Program-made: the position numbers and the translations under genes
Assembly: GCF_030936135.1 (NCBI RefSeq)
Contig: NW_026777121.1
Coordinates: forward strand, 1,302,001 to 1,366,000
Direction of reading: 5' to 3'
Source: Gavia stellata
Lineage: Eukaryota > Chordata > Aves > Gaviiformes > Gaviidae
DNA: 64,000 bases
Notes under the pieces: model-generated
What the model was told of the DNA's origin: nothing
The model's database searches: none
What the model saw: only the letters and a program-made list of their open reading frames with translations
In this document: positions 24,197-34,724 of the stretch, piece after piece
Position numbering within the stretch: the first letter of the stretch is position 1
How the letters are laid out: every line of letters begins with the position of its first letter

Positions 24197-26285
24197 CTGC
24201 TAACAAAAGAAACCTCAGTAAGGTATTACACCAATGAACACGACAGAACATTGATGACACCGAGTGAATTCTTGTTGGGGTGCGAGTGGTGGAATACATT
24301 GTTTACAAATCAAAAGAACCTGAAATCCCCCATGGATTTTTTTGAAGATGTGAAAGGCTTGGCTGATGTCTCTTGTAGACTGGAGAGAACATAAAAGCTT
24401 TTCCCCCTGTCTGTAGGACAGACACCGCAGAAGCCCACCGTTTTATGTGTTGTATCATAACCAGAGAGGTATGAAGGATTGAACTCCTAACATTTTCCTA
24501 CAACCATAATAACCTGGAGTGCTCTGATGTCATGGGACTATGGGATGCAAGTCACAGGTTTTGTTACTATTCATAACAACATTATTGGATGTATTTGTGT
24601 AAATGTTTCTGCTTTTAAACAATGCCAAAACATCCTTCTCGCTCATCCAAAGACCTTCAGCACTAATTCCCACTGATCTCAAGTAGGTGTATGTAAGTCC
24701 CCCTGTTTATCAGGGAAGTTTTTCAAATAACAAAAGAAGAAAAAAGATGCCATTTTCTTCACCCAAACTTGTTGATGTAAGTCTTTCTGCCCCCTCAAGG
24801 CAGCAGCTCTAATTTTGATGGTGTTTCTGAATAACAGGAACTCCTAATTAATCTCAAGAAATATTTTTTTCTTAACTTTCACACACTGATGCAGTACAAG
24901 AAGATGACATATATAGACAGAAAACCTGCAAAGTTGCTCGTGGTCTTATGAAAGAAAATGATAAACGACTCCAGTTAAAAATAAACCTGCTCCAGCTGTA
25001 TTACATTAATAGTTTTAAAAAGCAGGAGTACGGGCATGATATACCTCTTTGCAGACTTCTTTCAAACACATTTTATTGTGCCCTTTGACAAAAAGTTCCT
25101 CGTGTTATTTGCGTTCTGACAGTTACACAGCGTAGGAGACAGCATTTACAAATACAGAGAGCAACAACCGAACAGGGATACCCCAGGGCACAGAAAACAG
25201 TGAAGAGTACTCAGGGCAACGCTATAGATAGTTAGAAAAAAGGAGATGGGAAGAGCAGGAGTTGGGGAAGGTACTGTTGAGTGACTGAGGTGTGCAAAAA
25301 AAGACACTGAGATGTAACTGCAAATGAGAGAAAGAAATAGGACTTGTACTGCCTGAAGCTGAAAATTAAATGAGGAAGTTGGGTATAGGGGATAAGGGAG
25401 GTCTAGGCGCTAGTTTTAATGATTGTGTGCATCTCCGTCTACCCGCCTGTTTTCACTGAATTAAAGAATCAAAGCGTAATGCCTAGAGGAAAGAAACAGG
25501 AAAGCAAGCAACGATAACAGTATAGATTTATGGATACTGATAAAAGACATCCCTTCCTCACTGCAGCAAAATGATTTATTCTTCCGAAACCTGCACCTAG
25601 GTTCAAAGGGGAAATGAAGGACAAAGGCAGGGGAAAAAAAGGATGGAAACCGTAATGGGCCTAAGCAAGTAGAGAATAATCTTAGGGAAAGAAGCGACAG
25701 GGAATCCGGAGTCTGGTCCTGCCCGCCCGGCAGCAGCCGGCCCTGGGTGCGGTGGAACCAGCCCAGCGGTAGGGATGCAGGAGTAACACAGAGGTATGAA
25801 GGCAGCACGGGGCTTTCTGGGGTTTAGCCCTATGTCTCATTGCTCCCTGAGAGAAGAAATCAGGTACATTTTTGAATCTCTAAAGCAGTGGCTCGTGCAA
25901 ATTATTCGCCTTTGCACAACAGACTCGGGTCTGTCATAACAACCGGGAATTGTAAAGCAGCGCACTTTTGCCCCCAAGAGAGAAAATCCCAGGAGCAGCT
26001 GAACCATGTGGTTCATAAACCATGAGAGGAATGAAGAAAAGTAAAGCTACTCCCTGAGGATATCTTCAAAGAAAAGCCACCTGAAGCATTTTTTTCTGCG
26101 ACTGTGACATCAGCTAAGGGAAGGGAGAAGCAGCTGAGCTACCCTAGACATCTGCCTGAGGTAAGGAAAAGAAACAGAGTGAGGATGAAAGAATGAGAGC
26201 CAGACATCTCATATACAAAAGCTGGCACTCAGAGAGAGAGAGGCTGTGGCTTGAGTAGCAAGGGGCAACAGAAAAGGGACACAGA

Positions 26286-26580
26286 TCACAGAATCACTAA
26301 GGTTGGAAAAGACCTGTAAGATCATCAAGTCCAACCATCACCCCAACACCACCATGCCCACTAAACCATGTCCCGCAATGCCACGTCCACACGTTCCTTG
26401 AACCCCTCCAGTGATGGTGACTCCACCACCTCCCTGGGCAGCCTGTTCCAGTGCTTCCCCACTCTCTCAGGAAAGAAAGTTTTCCTAATATCCAATCTAA
26501 ACCTCCCCTGGTGCAACTTGTGGCCATTTCCTCTTGTCCTATCGCTTGCCACTTGGGATGAACACAGACAGCTTCAGAAA
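26286..26580 (-). mobile_element. CR1 LINE 3' end
   Basis: The low-coordinate end starts with CACAGAATCACTAAGGTTGG, the reverse complement of the CR1 3' tail. The minus strand then encodes [20 protein letters not shown] at about 26390-26450. It is 5'-truncated and lies in an E2F3 intron (between exons 6 and 5). It is nearly identical to the 3' part of the copy at 28343-29650. Confidence 0.9.
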
Positions 26581-27297
26581 CAGAAGTACTTTTCATAAAA
26601 TGGGAAAGGAAATCCCCATCCCCTACAGACTTCACGATAGCAAACAAAAAGTGCACTAGCAGAATGTACAATGTTTTACACAGATGTGTAAAATCAGTGT
26701 CAATGAAGCAAAGATGATGATGGAAGAAGGAAGGGCAAGAATGGATTCTAGGAGTAAAACACCCATTTCTACAATAACTAACACTTCAGAAAAGAAAATC
26801 CTACATGAAAACATATGTCTCAATAAATTAGGATATCAATAATACGAGTCATCAAGACGCTTAAGGCACTGAGTTGGCCATGAATTTTATAACTAAAACT
26901 ACACAAAGCAAAAAAAAAAAAAAGAAGAGCTGAGTCTCTTAAGAGAGAGATTTTACATGGTTGCAAACAGGAAATTTCAACTGTCAAGGAAGAGCTGCTC
27001 TTTACATAAAGTATGGCAAAAGAGAATAACCTGTAAATAGTGTGGATTCCTCTGAAGGAACGCTGGAATTGAGGGAAAAGGAATGAATAATGATCGCTTT
27101 GTATAAAACGGTTTTTAAGATTCCCCTTCCTTTTAAAAAAAAAAACACTTCCAAAGTTCATAAGATGGATGAATATAGGACTGTATGCCAATTATAATCC
27201 AACCTGGGCATCAGTTACCACAGTAAGACTCAACACACTTGCTCCATCTATAGAAAAATGATCTATAACCTGGCAGGAAAAGCCAGGTTCTCCTTAC

Positions 27298-27412
27298 CTC
27301 CACTGGGTCAGGCACTTCAAGTCTTGTTTCTGGAGGAGCTTTCACAACTATAACAGTTTGGTCTTTAAGGCCACTAATTTTTCGAGTATCTTGATACGTC
27401 ACATAAGCTAAT
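27298..27412 (-). CDS. E2F3: E2F3 exon 5: dimerisation / marked box
   Basis: This 115-bp exon reads [18 protein letters not shown], then [20 protein letters not shown]. It corresponds to the E2F dimerisation region and start of the marked box, which in E2F proteins contacts the DP partner and other factors. The downstream donor is an ordinary GTAAGG. The upstream acceptor is not AG: the intron ends TTAACCGTGATTAC, so the exon is joined by a U12-type AT-AC intron (see the splice-site entries). Residues are almost unchanged from vertebrate E2F3, apart from small substitutions. Confidence 0.9.
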
Positions 27413-27430
27413 GTAATCACGGTTAAGGAA
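27413..27430 (-). promoter_or_regulatory. E2F3: U12-type branch point and AC acceptor of E2F3 intron 4
   Basis: On the minus strand the intron ends TTCCTTAACCGTGATTAC. TTCCTTAAC is a perfect U12 branch-point consensus, about 10 nt from the terminal AC. A polypyrimidine tract is absent, as usual for minor-spliceosome introns. Confidence 0.9.
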
Positions 27431-28342
27431 TTTTCCAACCCAGTTGATAATATATTCAGACTATTAGAAGAGGCATAATTCTTTCAATTATTCGTCCATT
27501 TTCTCATGGCTACGTTGCTTTCAGCCCAAAGTTTTCTGTTCTCTACACTGGAATCACAATTGCAGTGAAACGGTGTGAGAATTTCCCTTTGATCTAACAG
27601 CTGGGGCCACTACAGAGTGACAAAAGGGATTCTCCATGCCGAGTCCTCTCTCTTCTCCTTTACACACGTAAAGCTACTTAAGCTAAAGCTCAACAACCCG
27701 CAATTACTCGCAGACTGTGCGAAGCAAAATTTTTTTACACGCTTGCTGTGAAATGGCAGAGAACTGGAAATCACAGAAAAAATGTAAAGGAATTTACAGA
27801 TGCGCATACACAATATATTTTTGAAGTCATCGATAAAATGATAATGTCCATTTTCATTTGAGGCTTTTTTGGTAAACATTTATATATTCAGATATTTATT
27901 TATTCATTTGTATTATATGAAATTATTTCAAAAAACTACTTAAACAACTACTTTGAACAACTTGACAGTGCAGAAAGTTGGTTTCTGCATAAGCACGGAA
28001 TGAATCTGAACATTCTGCTGTTCAACATGAATTTGTCCAAATCAACGTGAGCGTTTTGGTGGGTTTTGGCACGGTGGTGCCTCACTTACTGACCTGCGTA
28101 ACCGAGGTGTCACAGAGCTTTTGGTCGCAAACTGTGAAACGGCCGCGATCACAGGCAAGCGCTTCCAGGTCTTTGGTTTCGTCATCCGTGAGGTATCTAG
28201 CACAGTATTTATGCCATAGAAATAAAGAGCCTAATTTATTATTCTACCTTCGGGGGGTGTAAATGTGAACAATTTTGGTAAATGTCTGCTGTTACCATAC
28301 AGTGAGACAAACTGCCCAAGCTCAAAACGCCAATACATCTCA

Positions 28343-29650
28343 CAGAATCACAAAATCACAGAATCACTAAGGTTGGAAAAGACCTGTAAGATCATCAAGT
28401 CCAACCATCACCCCAACACCACCATGCCCACTAAACCATGTCCCGCAATGCCACGTCCACACGTTCCTTGAACCCCTCCAGTGATGGTGACTCCACCACC
28501 TCCCTGGGCAGCCTGTTCCAGTGCTTCCCCACTCTCTAAGTAAAGAAATTTTTCCTAATACCCAGCCTAAACCTTCCCTGGTGCAACTTGAGGCCATTTC
28601 CTCTTGTCCTGTCACTAGTCACTTGGGCGAAGAGACCAACACCCACCTCACTGCAACCCCCTTTCAGGTAGTTTTTAAAGAGCGATAAGGTCTCCCCTGA
28701 GCCTCCTCTTCTCCAGGCTGAACAACCCCAGCTCCCTCAGCCGCTCCTCACAAGACTTGTGCTCCCGAACCCTCACCAGCATCGTCACCCTTCTCTGGAC
28801 ACGCTCCAGCACCTCAATGTCCTTCTTGTAGTGAGGGGCCCAAAACTGAACACAGCATTCGAGCGCCGAGTCCAGGGGCACGATCACCTCCCTACTCCTG
28901 CTGGCCACACTGTTTCTGATACCTGTAGCATTGCATGGGGTTGTTGTGACCCAAGTGCAGGACCCGGCACTTGGCCTTGTTGAACCTCATACAGTTGGCC
29001 TCGGCCCATCCATCCAGCCTGTCCAGATCCCTCTGCAAAGCCTTCCTACCCTCCAGCAGATCAACACTCCCACCCAACTTGGTGTCGTCTGCAAACTTGC
29101 TGAGGGTGTACTCGATCCTCTCGTCCAGATCATTGATAAAGATATTAGACAAGACCAGCCCCAAAACTGAGCCCTGGGGCACTCCGCTTGTGACCAGCCG
29201 CCAACTGGATTTCGCTCCATTCACCACGACATTCTGGGCTTGGCCATCCAGCCAGTTTTTTACCCAGCGAAGAGTGCACCTGTCTGAGCCATGACTTGCC
29301 TGCTTCTCCAGGAGAATACTGTGGGAGACAGTGTCGAAGGCTTTACTGAAGTCCAGGTAGACAACATCGACAGCCTTTCCCTCATCCACGAGGCGGGTCA
29401 CCTGGTCATAGAAGGAGATCAGGTTGGCCAAGCAGGACCTGCCTCTCATGAACCCGTGCTGGCTGGGCCTGATCCCTTGCTTGTCCTGCACGTGCCCTGT
29501 GAGCGCCCTCAGGATGAACCTCTCCATAATCTTCCCCGGCAGCGAGGTCACTCTGACAGGCCTGTAGCTCCCCAGATCCTCCTTCCGGCCCTTCTTGTAG
29601 ATGGGTGTCACATTGGCAAGCCTCTCACACCTGACTTGGACCAAACGCAA
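28343..29650 (-). mobile_element. CR1 LINE with reverse-transcriptase ORF2 fragment
   Basis: The minus strand carries the C-terminal part of CR1 ORF2. Landmarks, upstream to downstream, are [36 protein letters not shown] (RT motif A), [11 protein letters not shown] (motif B) and [11 protein letters not shown] (motif C; FADD in place of YADD). The RT-bearing frame stays open for about 250 codons (29650-28892), then breaks. The 3' end has the octamer tail CACAGAAT repeated. It is a relatively young, 5'-truncated copy sitting inside the U12-type intron of E2F3, on the same strand as the gene. Confidence 0.93.
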
Positions 29651-31369
29651 AGCAACAGGTCAGGGGGCTAAACGACAGGTCAGCTCTCAGGCAAATGGCT
29701 TTTATCGAGGCTTCTACCACTCCTTTAGTAAGGTTTACTAAGGTTTGCAAAGGCAGAGTACAAATTACAGCAACAGTGGCTGCCACTGTATGAACAATGG
29801 AAAGGGTTGCATGGTTTTCAAATAGAACGACAATCTTCATTGCTGTAGCTCAAAGCTGGGCATATCCCAAAACATTCAAGGTAGCGACCAGTTACTCTCT
29901 GATTCTATTTAGGAGGAGGAGGAGGAAGCACACAGTCAGGGCAGAAATGCTGTTTTGGCACTATCTAATCACAAGGGAAAAGAAAACCATTTTCAAAAGC
30001 AGAAACTTCGCCTTCAGAGATGGAGCAAAGGAAGAGGCTTCCCAGCTCCCTGAGTCTTCAGCAGGTCACCTCACGTCAGACCTCAGTGAGGTGAGCGAAC
30101 GACCATACTGGGATGCGCTCAGATTCGTCCCCAGGTGTCACACATCCACATTCCTTCCTCAATAACCACTAGTATTATCAGTAACCTTAGAGCCACAGAA
30201 GGATTTGGGGAATACGCTCTCCTACATCCAAAAGCACGAGGCCAAGACGCTGCTAATGCTGATCCCTCCTCGCCCATCCCCAAGGGAGCCATCAACTGCA
30301 GGGCAGGGATCTCTACCACCGCAAACAGCGCTAGAAAAACAGAGAAGTATAATGCTCGGTTTTGCTTTGCTCTAAATCTCTTGTGGATGAAGGCAGTGCT
30401 GACCCTACTCCCTATGCCACTCGGTGGTCTTGCTTTCATACGCATTTTGAGATGCAAGCACAACCAAAAGACAGTATTTACATCGTTCACATTACTTTTT
30501 ACTGACGCTCCTGTAGTTATTTCCTATCCTTCAAAACAGAGAATACGTCCACCTTATTAGATGCTCTTTAAAAACTACTGACCATTAAAAGTAATAAAAG
30601 TTTTCAGCATTTTCAGCATTTAATAAAATGCTCTCTTCTGTTGCCAGCAGGTGGGAAATCTAGTGAAAACGAGAACTGGTTACTTACAAGGGGTATTAGC
30701 AGCCAAAATACCAGAAACCTTATGAACCTTATGCAATTGAGCATTGCTATTCCATTAAATAATTAAGTCTGAAAGAGACATTTTGAGAGCTCATAAAACC
30801 TTTATCTATGATATTCCACTATAGCTTCTCTAACCAGAGGAATCTAAAAATTTGTTGCAAGTTTCAGACTAAACTGACTCCCAACTTTATTTTCCTCTCT
30901 GTGTCTGGAATTTATATATGCAGCACTTTAATGTAAAAATAAAAAAAAATATTAAGTAAGGAGTACACACACACACAAGTCTTCGTTACCTTAGCAAAGA
31001 CTTTGTCTGCAGGCCTTTATAATTTCTGCACACATAAAAATGGGGTTTGCTCTGGGCTCAAAAGAATCGAAAGAGCACAGGTTTTGGATGTTGTCACTCA
31101 TTAATCAGCTAAATTCTTGGTTCTGCTCTATGTGACCATGGATGTTAATGGGCTCCTTCATACACCACCTTTTTCTCCATTTTTTTTTTTTTTTGACATT
31201 CCAGAAGCATTACAGGTGCAAGTGGCTTAAGTAACTTTTATATAGAACTACATTAAAACCCATTATCCAACTTCTGGAAATTTCTGATGTTTCATATCTT
31301 ATTACTTAGTGGAATTCTCTTTGTGTTACAGAGCACAGCAAGACTGACCACCGCTGAGGTTTCGAAAAA
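29651..31369. other. Remainder of E2F3 intron 4
   Basis: Intronic, with no further exon or transposon recognised. A trinucleotide AGG run near 29911-29926 and a T run near 31178-31194 are the only simple repeats. Confidence 0.5.
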
Positions 31370-31377
31370 AAGGATAT
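31370..31377 (-). promoter_or_regulatory. E2F3: U12-type ATATCCTT donor of E2F3 intron 4
   Basis: The bases right after exon 4 (…CAGAG) are ATATCCTT, the exact U12 AT-AC 5' splice-site consensus. Members of the E2F family are known to carry conserved minor-class introns. Together with the acceptor signals 3.9 kb away, this shows the intron is recognisable and not simply a mutated GT donor. Confidence 0.9.
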
Positions 31378-31536
31378 CTCTGATTCCCCGAGTCCTCTGT
31401 TAGCAGCTTGAGGTCCAGGGTGCAGCTTTGGATCAGCTCATCCAGTTTCTTCTCTTCCTGAGTCAGTTCGGTCACCTCCTTCGTGAGGCCTTGACACTGG
31501 GCCAGCATGCCACCATCCTCCGACAGACGGCAGCCC
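31378..31536 (-). CDS. E2F3: E2F3 exon 4: leucine-zipper part of dimerisation domain
   Basis: A TATCCGTAG acceptor opens this 159-bp exon. It reads [20 protein letters not shown], then [16 protein letters not shown] and [13 protein letters not shown]. The heptad spacing of L/V residues (LTKEVTEL...KKLDELI...LDLKLL) is the coiled coil that pairs with DP proteins. The phases (2 in, 2 out) match the neighbours. Only conservative changes are evident, mainly S-to-T. Confidence 0.92.
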
Positions 31537-32112
31537 CTACGGATACAGAGGGGGAAGACGCCCTTTCAGCATTTGTAAAACTTGACCCTGTGCTATGGCA
31601 AAGGGAAGAGGCAGCCTTTTACAGTGCAGATCAAGTCCTCATCTCCTTCTCCCTAAACCTGCCCATAGTGAGTCAACATCAACTACGCTTCCCAGAAAAA
31701 GCATCTTTTTATCATGCCAACACATTTTGGAACTACCACCAAGAGGGAAAAGCCAAATATTTCTAAGCTCTTCCAAAATCTTGCTTCTAACTCACCTCTC
31801 CTCTAACCACACCCTGAAAAAGACTGAGGATGGCAGTAGGTAGAGATGTGTACCTAGAACTTACGCCGCCTGCAAAAGCAAATGACTTAATGCAGTATTC
31901 AGACAAAATGCTGCTTTCTAGTTTCCCTGACAAATGCTGTTTATACACTGAAAACCTGTCTAACAGAAAAAGAAAGCTTTATCCTGATAGAAGGCGTTTT
32001 GGATGATTGCTTGGGGCAAAGTGTTAGAATGGAAGGTGGGAGAAGAAAAATACTGCTGCTCTGTGACAGTGAAATCAGCCAGCAGGAAAGGAAAAGGATA
32101 ATGAATACTCAC

Positions 32113-32332
32113 ATCCATTGTATGTTGGGTTTGGATTTTTTCTTAATGAGATGGATGCCTTCCAGTCCATTGGTGATGTCGTAAATCCTCCTTTTTTGCA
32201 CCTTGAGGACCTCTGCCGCTCTGTTCAAATCTAAGACCCCATCAGGAGATTGGCTCAGCAACTGAATGAACTTCTTTGTTAGAAGGGCAAGTGATGTATC
32301 ATACCAAGTCTTTTCTGAAGGAGATTTTGGAG
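32113..32332 (-). CDS. E2F3: E2F3 exon 3: winged-helix DNA-binding domain
   Basis: After a TCTTTTCTTGCCAAG acceptor the exon encodes the E2F winged helix: [40 protein letters not shown] and [20 protein letters not shown]. The RRIYDIT DNA-recognition motif is intact. Three positions that are nearly invariant in E2F1-3 are changed: TRYDTS has become TWYDTS, NVLEGI has become NGLEGI, and KKKSKNN has become KKKSKPN. The first Arg and the Val-to-Gly in the recognition helix would be expected to weaken DNA binding; that is inference. Length, phases and the GTGAGT donor are intact. The copy keeps its structure but may have lost or changed function. Confidence 0.92.
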
Positions 32333-34139
32333 CTTGGCAAGAAAAGAGAAAAAAAAAACCAAAACAGATAAATCAGTTCTCTCATTTTGGTTCCGAAAGC
32401 AGCATCCAGAAATGAAAGGATACATATTACAGATATTTCTTTCATTTTTACCACAGAAATCTCTCAAACCTCTGCATTAAGACACAACTTACCACTGGGT
32501 ATTTATTTGCATTTCAAGCTGCACTTTTCCAAAAGTCACAGGTACATGAGCAAATACATACATTTTTTTAAATGCAAATCTTTCCATTAGTCTGATGGAT
32601 ACATATATGCAATATTCTACTTAGGTTTTCACTATGTGAATTCTTAAGAGTATTTTTAGTATCTATTTATTCTGGCAGCAATACCAAAAATTCCCCTATG
32701 ACTCTCCTCCATCAGGCTGATAGCCAGCTTTCATCAGGGTTTGATTTTCCCCTCTTGTAAGACAAGTGTTTCACATGCAATTAAGCAGGACTTGGCTGTA
32801 CTTCAGTGGGTGAACACAACGACAGATTCCATCAGCGCCAGACTCCACGGCACGGCGTACAGAAAACTCAAGTGAATTAGAGGAGATTGACGCAAGACAC
32901 AATTTATAATCATCATTTCCCCATAACCAAACAATGCTCAAACTGGGCAAGGGGATCCACTTCTTTTAAATTAGAAGTCAGCAAACGGCTTGGATCTTAC
33001 TAGACAACGCGCTCTTTTCACGCACAAATGTAGCAATAGATGAGCTTTTAAGAGTTTAAATATGGAGATGAGAATAATTTCTAATTCTAAATGTTTGAGG
33101 ACTTTGTGTCAAGGGAAATGAGCCAGCCATTATTAGAAGTCTGCTGGGCTGGTACATCTCAAACCTTTCATTTGCTTCAAGTATTACGCAGGATGGATCT
33201 TAGGCTGATCTGGTGGTCATTTTCATGTTTTCAAGGTTCAGGTCCCCCACTTGATTGCAGAAGTCAGTCAAAACTGAAATCCTACCCGAAAGTGAACCTT
33301 TAGGCTACCCTGAAACATTTTGAAGGATATGATGGCTTTTCAGTGAAAACCAATTCATTGCCTCTTTGCAAAGAGAACCTGCTGTATCTCATTCTTTGGT
33401 AGCTTCAGGGCTTGTCTGCATGGGGAACTGGAGGAAAATTCGTATCAATTAGGCGACATTCTGGATTTAGACCAGCATGATTTTTGTTTGTTTGTTTTAA
33501 TTTGGGGTTTGGAAAAGAATGAGAGGGTCAGAGTGAGAAGGGCAAGAGGCTACTTGACCCCCAGCTAAACGGGGATGTGCTCCTGGTCATGCAGCAAGGG
33601 GGTTCTCTGTACGGCCTTAGCAACACTGCAGCAGCATCCTATGCACCGAATGGTACTGAACTTCTGCGAGAACGCACTTCGATTTAAAACGGACTTCATT
33701 TAGCTTAACGAAGTTTAGTTTAATGAAGACAACTGTGCTTGTTTAACTTGTCCGCATTAAGTTCGTCTCTTCAGCTAATTTCACTTTTCCCATCTGCCTC
33801 AGCAGAAACAAGACTTAGACTGGTGAGGAGGGACAAGTACCCCTCCACACCTCTTGCTCTCCCATCACTACCACTGCTGCCCCAGTCCTCCTCTTTCCCC
33901 ATTCCCCTCCCTCTGCAAGCCTAACTCTCCTGCTGAAATCCCCCAAACAAGATGGCAAGGCTACACCCCCAGCGCCTGTTGCAAGAAACCTACTGCCCGA
34001 GGCAACGCAGGCGTGCAAAAATGAAGACTTGCAGCAACTAAGCAGCGGCAGTAATAATCTAGTCGTACCGCAGGGAGAGAAGGCAGCTCACAAAAAGCAG
34101 GCAGCGTGCAATGCTGCTGGGGCACAGCTACCGCTCTTT

Positions 34140-34520
34140 GCAAATCCCTGCCGGGGGGAATAAGCCCTGCCCATCAGCTGCTGTAACTCCAGCGACGAAG
34201 GAGGCGGCTGGCCCGATTAGCCCTGCCTAATAACTGTGCGTTTGAGCCCGTCGCAGTATCTTGATTCCTCAGCATCTACCTCTCCTAAGCATCCCCCGCT
34301 TCGTGTTCTTGGGTGAAGAGGAGGCCCTGGATGGCGAGGCTGCAGGCTGCCCGGCGGGCGGAGGGACAGAGCTGGCAGCCAGGAGCCTCTGCGGCCTCTC
34401 AGCGGCTCTGCACCAACCGATCGACGCACGCCGCAAACCCGTTGCGTGCTGCTGGCTGCGGGGGCGAGGATGTTGCACACACATCCGGGCGAGGACAGTA
34501 ATAAACACGCGTCTTTAGCT
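34140..34520. promoter_or_regulatory. GC-rich, CpG-containing segment inside the E2F3 copy
   Basis: CpG-rich sequence lies between exons 3 and 2, 100 bp downstream of exon 2 on the minus strand. A second smaller CpG-rich patch is at 36440-36560 and a third at 37020-37150, both upstream of exon 2. Any of these may be an alternative promoter or a remnant of a CpG island. No first exon could be assigned to them. Confidence 0.35.
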
Positions 34521-34624
34521 AGGTAACGCAGCCTGTCGTGCTGGTTCACACTGATCTCAAGCTAGTAAAATCAAAAACTCTGTGCCATACAGCGTGTTAC
34601 CAGTTCCCTTACTTGTTGGACTAC

Positions 34625-34724
34625 CTGGACTTCTTGTCGCAGCTCTTCCTTTCCCCTTTGGAGTCTTTAGTCCTTCAGCCAGATACTGGTGGCCACTTTC
34701 TCCTAGCTCCAGCCTTCGTTTCGC
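34625..34724 (-). CDS. E2F3: E2F3 exon 2: cyclin-A-binding / linker region
   Basis: A poly-T tract and AACAG acceptor open a 100-bp exon reading [20 protein letters not shown] then [13 protein letters not shown]. This is the conserved segment just before the DNA-binding domain in E2F1-3; its KRRLEL motif binds cyclin A/Cdk2 and overlaps a nuclear-localisation signal. It leaves in phase 1 into exon 3. The E2F3a or E2F3b first exon, which would supply the start codon, was not found upstream (34725-38000). So the gene copy is either 5'-truncated or has an exon 1 I could not recognise. Confidence 0.9.

Noticed and set aside
28931-29671. Plus-strand frames antisense to the CR1 reverse transcriptase
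   Set aside because: Shadows of the ORF2 coding strand.
31370-31378. Mutated GT donor after E2F3 exon 4
   Set aside because: The ATATCCTT is a perfect U12 donor and matching branch point and AC acceptor exist, so it is a minor-class intron, not a lesion.
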